From positions 2,522,769 to 2,586,768 of the forward strand of contig OU342816.1 of the NCBI GenBank assembly GCA_910591455.2: DNA of 64,000 bases, given 5' to 3'. Position 1 is the stretch's first letter, and every line of letters begins with the position of its first letter. Positions 24,440 to 33,709 of the stretch are shown here, one piece after another. Made by a program: the position numbers and the translations under genes. Below the pieces are notes generated by a model. The model had not been told where the DNA came from, ran no database searches, and saw only the letters and a list, made by a program, of their open reading frames with translations. The stretch is from Pholis gunnellus. Taxonomy: Eukaryota > Chordata > Actinopteri > Perciformes > Pholidae.

Positions 24440-24622
24440 AGTTATGTCTCGCTCTCCTCTCTGTCCATTGTCTCTCTCCATCTCCCACTCTTCTTCCGTC
24501 ACCTTATCCCATATCTTTTACCCATCTACCTCCTCATCCACCCATCCATCCATCCATATATCTCTTCCTCTTGTTGTGTAAATCCAGCTGCTTCTTCTTT
24601 CTCTCTCTCTCTCTCTCTCTCT
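24440..24622 (+). repeat. Pyrimidine-rich low-complexity tract with (TC)12
   Basis: Nearly continuous pyrimidines include CATCCATCCATCCATA (about 24542-24558) and a pure TC run at 24599-24622. Homopurine-homopyrimidine mirror sequence of this type can form triplex DNA. Confidence 0.8.
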
Positions 24623-25215
24623 TGGGTTGGTGAGGTGAGTGTTGAGGAGGAAGACGCTCAGTCCAGCTTGACATATTACACGAAGAGAGGGCTAAAAGAG
24701 GGAGAAAAGGGGGGAGAGAACTGCAATAACAGATTCTGGGGACATATGAGATAAAGGTTGACGGGGCAAGAAATGAGGGAGAGCGCGAGAGATGAGGCGA
24801 AATGGCTAAAAATGAGGCCCAGAGACACATTTCGGTGTGCAGTGGGGGTCTGTGGAGGCTGTCAGGCTTTGATCTGGCCTACACATTGTGTGTGCGTGTA
24901 AGTGTGTGTTTGTGTGTGTCTGGCCTGTGAGAGGAGCTGATTTGCCAGAGGGCCAGGGCTGCAGGATTAAGGAGCAGCTCTTCTCTTCTGGCACAAAAAG
25001 CAGAAATACTTGAGAGTAAAACAATGACAGAAGCAACCGTGTGCTCGGAAAGGTGGGTTAACTATACTCGTGTCTCAAAGTTGAAGAGAAGTTGATGAAA
25101 AAGGTAATTGGAGGATAGTTTAGTTTTCCTCCAGGTGTGTTTCCTACCTGGCCACCTTTTCTCAGTTTTAATCAGGTAAAGTAGTGCTTCAGTAATCCAC
25201 TGTTTGCAGCTGTAC

Positions 25216-25243
25216 TGTGTGTGTGTGTGTGTATGTGTGTGTG
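25216..25243 (+). repeat. Interrupted (TG)n microsatellite
   Basis: TG array with one TATG interruption, the last of the TG cluster between 19 and 25.3 kb. Confidence 0.92.
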
Positions 25244-25329
25244 CCTGCTAGTCGCACTGAGGTCTTGTAGAGATTGGAGTGGCCTTGAGGTGAAAGGTCA
25301 GATAAACACAGCTGGCACTCTCCTCCTGG

Positions 25330-25840
25330 CTAGCTTAGAAAAGCTGTTTTCTCCTCCCCGCTCCCTCTTTCTTTATCTCCTCCTCCCTCGTCTATCTGTG
25401 TCAGTCCTATTTCGTCTCACTTCTGTCTCTCGTGTGATTCTCCCTCTGTCTCTTCTTTCTTTTTGCAAACTTTTTTTCTGCCCTCTCACTCTCTCCTTCG
25501 CTAATCCCATCTCTCTTTTCCTCAGTCGTCTTTTGTCTTCTCCTTTTTTGTAACTATTTATCTCTTTTGTTCGGCCGTTATCTCATATCAGACGTTTTTG
25601 TGCTGATCTATTTCCCTCACTTTGAAACATTTGCTCTTTTCTTTTTTTTTTTTGTCCGACCATCTCTCCCTGTTTCCTTTCTTGTTCTTCTCTTTGCCAC
25701 ATCTCTGTTTCTCTCTCTCCGTCGCTCCATCACGTCTGTTCAGGGAGGAATGCTCCCTCGATGCCCAGATCATCACGTCTCCACACTGTTATCAATAAAT
25801 CAGCCTCTTCTGTCTCTCTCCGTCTCTGTTGTCTGCCTTT
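25330..25840 (+). repeat. Long polypyrimidine-biased tract
   Basis: About 500 bp composed mostly of T and C (TCTCTT, TTTCTTTCTTT, CTCCGTCGCTCC). It gives rise to S/L/F-rich frames with no protein features. The Tc1 remnant begins immediately after it. Confidence 0.65.
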
Positions 25841-25873
25841 TCATCTGTGACCTTGTCAGAGGTCTTGTCTATC

Positions 25874-26095
25874 TACACTACACGGTCAAAAGTCTGTGGA
25901 CACCTGAATGTTACACCACTATGAGTTTGACTCCCACATCTCATTCAAAATCTGTGCGTGATTATAAGCTGCTGTAACAGCCTCTGCTTTTCTTGAGGTC
26001 GGCGCTCTGTGCAGGCCAGTGAAGCTCTTCCACAACAAGCTGGGAAACCCATTTTTTTAATGGATATGGCTTTGTGCACGTGGCCACCCCCCAGG
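25874..26095 (-). mobile_element. Tc1/mariner transposon remnant, internally deleted
   Basis: It begins with a Tc1-type terminal inverted repeat (TACACTACACGGTCAAAAGT, then CTGTGGACACC). It continues with GCTGCTGTAACAGCCTCTGC and GGCGCTCTGTGCAGGCCAGT, and ends near GGCTTTGTGCACG. On the minus strand that last part encodes the transposase C-terminal region around VHKA, with frame breaks. Most of the transposase and the second inverted repeat are missing, so it is long dead. Confidence 0.85.
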
Positions 26096-26577
26096 AACAG
26101 CTGTGGGCTGTGATGTGACTTTAGTACAGTTTACACAATCAGCATTGCAGATCATGCATCCTTTTGAAAAAGGAAAAGTTGTCTGCCCATTGAAATTTGC
26201 AAGCTCCAAAAATCGGTAACTGTAAGGTAATTCATCATGGAAGCGTCCATATGAGCATGCTAACATGCTCACAAAGACATTGGCTTTCAGTAGGAAGCCT
26301 AGCTCCCCTTACAAGATATGTACCATTTCACTCAGCATGCGTTCAACTGTGCCTTGAACTTTTGACCCTCTTGTTCATATATTCGCTGTGCAGAGGATCG
26401 TGGGTCAGAATAGCCCGAAAACCCATCCTGGCTTGTAAGTGCATAATGCAACTGAATGCACTTTGAATATCCTGGTATTTGTGGCACACTGCATTTGACA
26501 TACTATGCATTGGAACATATTAAATATTTAGCGGGCACAATAAATAGTGTGGTCGTGTGGAACGCGGACCACAGTTA

Positions 26578-26840
26578 ACTTGCTGATGTTTTGCAAGTAT
26601 AATGCTTATCATGTTCACCCTCATAGTTTAGTATTTTGGCATGCTAACATCGGCTAATTAGCAGTAAACACAAAGTGAGGGAGAGGCTGATGTCCAAAGT
26701 ATTGGACCAAGTGACGATGGCACTAGTTGAAAAGTCAGAGGATAACTAAAGTTAACTACTAGTTTTTGAGATATTTCATTCAGAATCAAAGTTGTAGACC
26801 AACGTCATTGTCGTCCCTAAAGCCATGCTGCTAGCGTAGC
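26578..26840 (+). repeat. GCATGCTAAC dispersed repeat family, copy 1
   Basis: Blocks ATGTTCACC, GGCATGCTAACATCGGCTAA, TTAGCAGTAAACACAAAG, GTATTGGACCAAGTGACGAT, AAAAGTCAGAGGATAACTAA and CCATGCTGCTAGC. Other copies lie at 44490-44720 and 40243-40345. This matches a repeat very common in percomorph genomes; its formal name is not known to me. Confidence 0.7.
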
Positions 26841-26879
26841 TAAAAATAAATAACAACTGGTTAGTCCTTGTCTTTCCAA

Positions 26880-27096
26880 ATAAACTGTATTGTTGTACTA
26901 CTACTACATCACACTTACATCTTACTTGTTTATAGTACTGTTATCTGTTTGCTTGTGCACTTTATTTGATATATTATTGTAAATTTGAATATGTTTCTAT
27001 TTTTTGCACTGTGTTGATCGTTTAATGTTATGCACCGCCCTCCATGTCAAGTTCCTTGTATGTGCAACATCCCCAAATAAATGGTTCTGATTCTGG
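26880..27096 (+). mobile_element. LINE 3' tail remnant (…TTCCTTGTATGTG…TTCTGATTCTGG)
   Basis: The text AAGTTCCTTGTATGTGCAAC, then AAATAAATGGTTCTGATTCT, is the diagnostic 3' end of a common fish non-LTR retrotransposon. The preceding AT-rich 150 bp fits its 3' UTR. No reverse-transcriptase sequence remains here. Confidence 0.6.
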
Positions 27097-27599
27097 TGTC
27101 TTAAGGCTAAAAAACGACGACTTCTTGGACCAAAATGAGGCACCCTCAACCCAAGGTCACCGTTTCCACTTCTAACCAACACAAACTTGTACTCTAAATA
27201 GATCTTAACGATCAACTCCGTTTCCCACAAATCTCTTAAGTTCAGATCTCAGACTAGTTCTGTAATGAACAGAAGACACCCCTAGGCTTCCCCCTTCAGT
27301 CAAGAGGATTATGACGTCAAAGCACAAGACATGTGTAGTGTGTATTTGTACAGATTCTCTTGTCTTAGTGTCATCTGAACAAAACACTGGAGAGTATTTC
27401 TTTGCTGGTGGAGAAGCGGGGTTGTGATTGGACCTCGACTGGCAAAACCTCTCTGAATTATTACAGGTTAGCAAAAGTTCACGCTCTCTGCTGGGAGACG
27501 TAACCAGATATCTGAATTTCCTATTCACGGCCTAATTGACTTAAGCGCATGCGGATGTGGTGATTGTTCTCAGAAACATTGCTGCAGTAGGTGTGCACT

Positions 27600-28110
27600 T
27601 TCTGTCTTCCTCTGGGCGTATTCATCTGCAGGTGTAATTAATTGCTGCTCTTTTGTTAGCTTTTCCGATGTGTCATCTCCATGGCGTGCTTTCTTTGTTT
27701 GTTGTTGTTTTAGCGCCTCGTCTTTGGCATCGACAGTGGTTTCGGGGCATTTTTCAGGTCCTCACTCTTGTATATTACTACCTACCTGCCTTGGCAGCTG
27801 CTCGGGACTGGTCTGATTGCATAGTTGTATGCAGATATTAAAGCTGCTCAGATGCAGTCGGAATAATTCAAGCTCACCCCCAATTCAGCCACCGCAATAG
27901 CTTTACACCTCCATTACTGATCGTCTCCAACCAGCCCTACCTGCTTAATATGAAGACTGGCCGGCTGCATGCTAGGCCGGGACGTTCGCATCGCATGCAA
28001 AGGAGTTGGTTTGCTCCTGACAAGAGGCCACAGCTGCCAAATGAGAGACAGCTTCATCATTGTCTTCATGTTACAGATGGATGGCAGTGCTGACAGACAG
28101 GCGGAATAAA
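27600..28110. promoter_or_regulatory. Candidate conserved non-coding element
   Basis: Repeat-free complex sequence includes GTGTAATTAATTGCTGC, CGGAATAATTCAAGC, CCATTACTGATC, CTGCTTAATATGAAG and CGCATGCAAAGGAG (POU-like). The unusually low repetitiveness between repeat-rich flanks suggests constraint. It is an inference from texture only. Confidence 0.25.
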
Positions 28111-28824
28111 TTGGCGGGGATATCAAGGAGAGACGAGCTTACGTTTCAGGGCTTCTCTTTTCCTTCTTTTTTTTCGCTCTTGTTCTTTCAGCGTCAACGT
28201 GCATTTTTATTCAAATGCACAGAGAGGATGAAAGACCGTTGGCCGAGTGCGCACGTTTTGTTAAGGTGATTTGATTCAAAGCAAAGCATTTGTGTGTATC
28301 AGTTGCCTATGTATACAAGAGATCGCCTTTTGCATAACAGGCTGTGGTGGGGAGCAGAATAGATGGGCACAAAGGAAACGGTATAAATGAAAATAGGTGT
28401 TTACAGCTCCACGATGAGCCACACATTGTGGTTTAATGCAATATTGACCTGTGCAGAGTCTCTCAATGAGATTACCTGATATTTATATATAAAAAAATAT
28501 GCAACATGTACAGCTCACCAAAGCATTCTCACTCCTAACTCATTAAATATCGTCGGTGGTCTACGCTCTATCCCCTCTAGCATCAGTTTTGAATGCGTCA
28601 GGGATGGCGTGTCTGTTTCCACTTGTTACATGCATAGTGTATTTTCAAAATAAACTTCAGTCTTCACAGGAAGTTAGGTTTATGCAATAAAAGTGCCTTG
28701 TTAGGTCTAGGGCTCGGTTGACGTTCACCACTCACTCTGAGTCACATGTTTAACTACACTGATGAGTTACCTGAATAACGACTCGTGTGACATAATGTCA
28801 ACGTTTACTTTTAGTTTTGCATAG

Positions 28825-28885
28825 GACACGAATAGCAGTCTCCTGGATGAAAGTCCTGTGTTTGTTTGACTCACCCATCTCTTGT
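28825..28885 (-). repeat. Family R1 fragment, reverse orientation
   Basis: The minus strand reads GGACTTTCATCCAGGAGACT preceded by GTCAAACAAACACA, the same core and lead-in as the other R1 copies. It abuts a plus-strand copy, making an inverted pair. Confidence 0.65.
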
Positions 28886-28902
28886 GTGGACTGTCTCGCT
28901 CT

Positions 28903-29130
28903 TCTACGTCATTATTAGACACTCAGAGAAAATGATGCTCTGGGAGGATGATGACGTGGCATAAAGACACTAAAAACACCAACTACCAAAACTACAAAAC
29001 AAACGGGACTTTCAACCAGGAGACCAGTGTGCATGTCCCAAAATGTTGTGGAGTTATTTCTTTTGTTTGCGACGTGTTTTCTGCACTTATGTTACATTGT
29101 TTATAATTACTTAGTTTACATTCTTATTTT
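28903..29130 (+). repeat. Family R1, copy 2
   Basis: Carries TACGTCATTATTAGACACTC, GGATGATGACGTGGCATAAA, GGGACTTTCAACCAGGAGAC and GTTACATTGTTTATAATTAC. It is collinear with copy 1 at 24118-24340. Confidence 0.7.
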
Positions 29131-29523
29131 AAGCCCAATCATAATGGTTTTCCTAAACTTACGTCAGTTACTTTGGGAGTCTAATAACTAATAACGACTA
29201 ACACACTTGTCACTACATTTTTTTTTCCCATGCAAATAATGTGATTATATGTTTTGAAATGCGAGTCAGCTCTTCATACATTAAAGTAATCGAACCTCAG
29301 ATATTCAGTAGAACTGTGCTTTAACCAACTATCTCATTAAAAAAGATCTCATTAGTGCTGGAAACATATTTACATCTTTACATTTTTCAAATGGATCCTC
29401 ATTTGTTTTGGAGGGTCGTCGCATCAAATGCTTTTTAACACACACTTTTCAGTGCTGGTTTTGGCCAAACACCTTTAACTGATGAATTATGTTCTCCAAC
29501 TCAGAGGGGCTGTTAAGGTACTC

Positions 29524-29552
<29 letters not shown>
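29524..29552 (+). repeat. G29 homopolymer
   Basis: Twenty-nine consecutive G bases on the plus strand. This is a candidate intramolecular quadruplex and a likely site of sequencing-length error. It is the source of a poly-Gly/poly-Pro artefact frame. Confidence 0.95.
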
Positions 29553-29554
<2 letters not shown>

Positions 29555-30035
29555 AGCAGTATATTAAGTCCAATTTCCAAAAGCCTGGCCCTAAATTAGA
29601 CGTTTGGTGGTGCTCTAAGTCAAACCTGAAGGTAGCGGAGGCCAGAGTGGAGCCAGAGAGATCAGAGAAGATATATGGTGACATCAAAGCTTTTCTTTGC
29701 GCCCCACAAAGGCTCGACAGAATCGGAAAAATCCTAGAGGTGGAAGAGGGTGCACGTGAAATCTGTTTCTGCTCTTTGTTCATGGCTGTTTGAGTACTTG
29801 TCTCTGCGGATTCTGTCAGATGATTAGAGACGGGAAAATATGTGTCTATGTAATTATAAATATGATGCACTGCTATAGATTGAACTGCACATCACAAAAT
29901 AAAGTAGTTAACATTTGGTTCAACCTTGACCAACTGCAATATTTACAATAACTACTGCTCACTTACTGCATCAGTAATTAAAAATAAACTAAAATTGACA
30001 TTTTGTCACTTCGTCCGTTAGTAACTATAGCAGTC

Positions 30036-30095
30036 GTTAGTGTCGTGTGTCACATGACTAGCAATTCACGTGAGTCATGTGACAAACGACACTTC
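30036..30095. repeat. Imperfect inverted repeat around TCACATGACT/AGTCATGTGA
   Basis: GTGTCGTGTGTCACATGACT and AGTCATGTGACAAACGACAC are reverse complements apart from one or two positions, with an 11-bp spacer. It may be the fold-back end of a degenerate repeat of the R1 type that follows. Confidence 0.7.
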
Positions 30096-30288
30096 ACAAA
30101 GTTAACCACGATCTTTTCCTAAACCTAATTTACTGTGAAAAGACACCAAGCATGAAACCTGCATACATTGACACGCTGTTCCTGACAAGTGCAAAACGGA
30201 TGCTAGACGGATACGTAGAGTGTCATAGTTTGAAGTTTAGGCCCACTGACTAAGCTATTTTACACAATGTGTGAGGATGTATTGGAAC

Positions 30289-30500
30289 AGTAGCCTCCTG
30301 GGTGAAAGCTCTGTGCTTTTTTGACCAATGCATCCACCCCGACTTCCTCCCTAAGCCGACTTTCGCTCTCTTCATACTATAGTTGCCTGACTTCCTCCTT
30401 TACTCCGGTCATATTTACTACAGCCACTAAGGGCTAGCCCTACACTTACAAAACTGACGCTAGAGGGGTTCCCGCTGTGGCGCTTCATAGTTTGACGCCG
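30289..30500 (-). repeat. Family R1 fragment, reverse orientation, degenerate
   Basis: The minus strand contains AAGCACAGAGCTTTCACCCA followed by GGAGGCTACTGTTCC, matching the R1 core. The outer boundary is uncertain. Confidence 0.5.
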
Positions 30501-31439
30501 AGGGGGACCAAGGGTACGAGTCGGGAGTAAAAATGGGTTGCTAACTCAGGTTCACTGTTTATAGAGAAATTGTTAGCATTTAAAAACAGGTTTCCAGCTG
30601 GTTTGAGTGCATTTTGCAGTAGTTTTAGTCAAAGATATGTCATTGAGAGAAAGACTTTCAAGCCAATGGAGTATTTTGCTTTGCAGTAATAGTACTTACT
30701 AACTGGGGTAAAGGGCTGTATCTGAATACTTCTTCTCTGCACATCTGTCCTACATATAGATTTCAAGTTCAATGATCAGCAACCCGAGATGACGGTGTTA
30801 TGTGAAATATGCCTGCAGACCTGAAGTGAATTTGAAAATGACTTTGTCATGAAATCCAGTCACCAGAGAGGGAAAGCTGTCAGTCTAGAGGCCAGCTGTT
30901 TGGACTGAAGAGAACATTTGTCTCCATTCTGCAGGATTTCTGTCGAGCAATTTAGTTTAAACAAGAAAGAAAAAGACGAGGGGAGAAGTTTAACTTAATA
31001 GCATTGGAAGTTTTTTGACAGTTGACATCATAGAATAACCTTTTTGTTTTCTTCACCGCTTACAACAGTTACGAAAAGGTTTCACAAATAGTACCTTGAT
31101 TTATCTTTGTCAGAAAACGGTATATAATTAAAAGCAATTACATTCCTCTATTATTAGCTCTGCCGTTCCCTGTGACTTCTTGCTTTCCTTTGATGTTGCA
31201 CTTTGCAGTTCTTTTGAGAGTGTGTGACTTGATCTTGCTTTTCTCTTACTAAAGAGAAAATCACATGTGATTTAAAGAGAAATCATGATCTAAAAAGATT
31301 GTTCTACAAAAGATATTGGAACAGAACTCATGAGTAATCAACATCTCACACTATTAGCATCTGAGATTCCAGTTAAATCTGGCATTGAAACTGCATTTTT
31401 GATGTTTTGCTCAGTAAAGAGAATACGTTTTTATAGGTA

Positions 31440-31850
31440 ACTGAGCACTTGAGTGAAATGTACTTTTACACCACTAGCAAACTAGAACTACTTGAGTATT
31501 GTCGTTTTGTTACTTTATACTTCTTCCTCGCTACATCGAGGCAATTAGTAAACTTTTTACTCTTCTGCATTTGTTTAGTAGTACTATTTACTTTTCATTA
31601 GTGGTGAAAGAAGTAATCACATCTTTAACTTAAAGAAAATTAACAATACTACAGTGTAGAAATACTGTTGCAAGTAAAAGTCCTGGATTCAAATTGACTT
31701 AGGTAAAAGCACAAAATGATTAGCATCACAATATACTAAGAGTAAAAGTACTCATTATGCAAAAAACATCATTGACACCAATTTAATGTTACAGCTGGTA
31801 AATGTGGGGCTAGTTCTAATTACTTTCTGTACTTTCACTTATCACTGATA
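31440..31850. repeat. AGTACT-rich percomorph repeats, two abutting copies in opposite orientation
   Basis: The first part (TTGAGTATTGTCGTTTTGTT, ACTTTATACTTCTTCC, AACTTTTTACTCTTCTGCAT) and the second (AGTGGTGAAAGAAGTAATCA, AAGTAAAAGTCCTGGATTCA, AGTAAAAGTACTCATTATGC, TTAATGTTACAGCTGGTAAA) match the two halves of a repeat family very common in percomorphs. The second half is well preserved. Confidence 0.65.
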
Positions 31851-31854
31851 ACGT

Positions 31855-31935
31855 CATCCATTGCAGCTCTGTCGGCACTTGCGCTCTTAGCACTGTTAGC
31901 TGCGAGCAGTTGGCTCAGCTGTCCCCACGAATGCA
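31855..31935 (+). repeat. GCTCTGTCGGCACT repeat fragment
   Basis: AGCTCTGTCGGCACTTGCGC, TTAGCACTGTTAGCTGCGAG and TTGGCTCAGCTG match the end of the longer copy at 59990-60245 (GGCTCTGTCAGCACTGTTGT, then GCACTGTTAGCTGCTTACCG). Confidence 0.55.
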
Positions 31936-32171
31936 CCCATTCATGTATAAAGCACCTTTTTAATGAATGAAATAGTGCTTACATATTAATGCATCAATAT
32001 ATTATTGAATGCAATGAGTTAATGCCACAATGATTCAACAGAGTGCTGCAGGAATGAGTAATTATAAACCCATGTAAGTCCATGGTTTCTTTTGTTAGAC
32101 GCCTGAAATAAGATCTGTGGTTTACACAAGCTTAATTGAATTGAATGTAAGACTTTTACTTGTAGTTATTT

Positions 32172-32463
32172 TCTGTGACTTCAAAACAGAAGAGAATAAA
32201 ACATTCAATCGGAGCACATCAGATTTGTTCTCTGAGAATCTTTGTTTTCCTGCATGGAGCCAGAAATAGTGGCGGCTTATTGGTGGCTGAGGCCCAGAGG
32301 TGAGTCAGGGAGAGATTAAAATGGGCTTTCCAAATCAATCTTGGGATATTGCTATAACAAAATATTGTCTGTTTGATGCCGCCAAAGCTTTTTAAATTCT
32401 CCTCAAGTGTACGGAAGCCTGGATCAAATATCATGGCGTAAAATCAGGGTAAATTATCTTCAA
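32172..32463 (+). repeat. Recent complex duplication, copy 1 (blocks A+B)
   Basis: Block A (32172-32282) is identical to the reverse complement of 36072-36182. Block B (32285-32463) matches 35896-36074 directly over 179 bp with two substitutions (32352 and 32388) and no indel. Here the two blocks are adjacent, separated by 2 bp. The sequence resembles constrained non-coding DNA rather than a transposon: no inverted termini, no tail, no coding capacity. I see no third copy. Confidence 0.95.
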
Positions 32464-32769
32464 ATACACATCAAAAAGTTACATCTGATTTTTTTTTTAG
32501 ACAAATGTCAAAACAATAGATGAATATGAAAACTATTGTTTTTGTCCGTTTGCAATCATTCCACAAGATACACTTTCTTCTTCTGCGTCCTGTTTACTAG
32601 CAAATTCAGACATGTTGTGACAGAATGATTGTGGAGTAAATCCAGGAGGGGATACAGTTGTGTGACAGCGATACGTTGTTTTGACAGCATTTTAAGGTAA
32701 AGTCCCATCTGAATTATTCAGACGTGGCCACTAAAGTCATTGCACACAGACCCCCCATATGAGCCCTTG

Positions 32770-32940
32770 GTAAGCCCTGACTGGAAAGAGGAAAAAAAGA
32801 AAGAGAAACAAAGAATGCAAGGAAGAATACGTACAAAAAATAAATAAATCAAGACAGAAAGAGACGAAGATGGTTAAGAACAATTGGAAAAAATAAACGG
32901 AGTAGAAAGAGACAGAAAGACGGAGTGAGACAGCAAAAGA
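32770..32940 (+). repeat. Purine-rich low-complexity tract
   Basis: About 170 bp dominated by A and G (GAAAGAGGAAAAAAAGAAAG, AGAAAGAGACAGAAAGACGG), directly before a perfect hairpin. Confidence 0.7.
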
Positions 32941-32941
32941 A

Positions 32942-32975
32942 CGAGGACTTACAGTGGACTTACTGTAAGTCCTCG
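32942..32975. repeat. Perfect 13-bp hairpin, 8-nt loop
   Basis: CGAGGACTTACAG at 32942-32954 is exactly complementary to CTGTAAGTCCTCG at 32963-32975, with loop TGGACTTA. It closes a purine-rich tract. No T-tract follows and no gene context suggests a terminator, so it is a structural or recombinational curiosity. Confidence 0.9.
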
Positions 32976-33439
32976 CCCTGTCCCTCTGCCATCTAAGCCT
33001 AATGCTGACACCTAAGTGGCCCTCATTAGTCCGTTAGGAGCCACCTTGGTCAGCATGTGTGAGTGGGGTGGAAGCAGATACAGCAGAGGAGGCGGTGTGG
33101 GGGGTTTAAAGTGGGGATTGGCTGGATCTGGGGGCGGCGCAGACGTAATCCGGTGTCTCCGCTGCTTCAGATTCGACCTCTGTTTACGAACAGACATGGA
33201 GAGATTCTTTTCCAAAACCTGGAGATGCTGCACCTTTTTTTCTTTTTTGAATTTGTTTCAAGAAACCGCGCTGCCAATTTGCTACACAGGACGGAGACGC
33301 GGCGTGTTACGGAAGAGAGAGTTCACATCTGTGTCGAATCCGTCCCCGGGGAGATTTTTGGTTATTCTTCCCTGCTCAGCTTGAGGTCCTGGCTGTGTGT
33401 TTTTAAAAAACAGAAGCTTCACTGTCTTAGCAGCCTTCA

Positions 33440-33700
33440 CGCAGGCTAAAGTGCAGACAAAAGCATGAGTTTACACCTGTAAATGTGCCTCGCTGGAACT
33501 GCCTGTTGTAATCCCGTGAGCCTCCACAATCCGCCAGTACAAAGGGAATTGATGATAGGGTATTATGGCAGTATAGTAAATATGGCCCACCCTTAGAAGT
33601 GCCTAAGATGATATATTAATACCGTTTCCCCAAATGCATCTGCAGCAACACTGAGCTGCTTTTTAGTTTGTAATTAGATGAAGGATTCTCAGATCAATCG
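33440..33700. promoter_or_regulatory. Candidate conserved non-coding element
   Basis: Repeat-free sequence includes GTTGTAATCCCGTG (Pitx/Otx-type TAATCC), GGAATTGATGATAGGG, GATATATTAATACC and CAAATGCATCTGCAG. The TAATCC core is the preferred site of K50 homeodomains. It lies about 27 kb upstream of the distal first exon. No alignment was possible. Confidence 0.3.
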
Positions 33701-33709
33701 CTGGATGAA

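Noticed and set aside
29482..29870. 103- and 127-codon frames with poly-Gly/poly-Pro
   Set aside because: Caused by the G29 run; the remaining text is not protein-like.
32172..32463. Transposon copy
   Set aside because: Only two copies here, near-identical, with no terminal repeats, tail or target duplication, and a rearranged block order that transposition does not explain.
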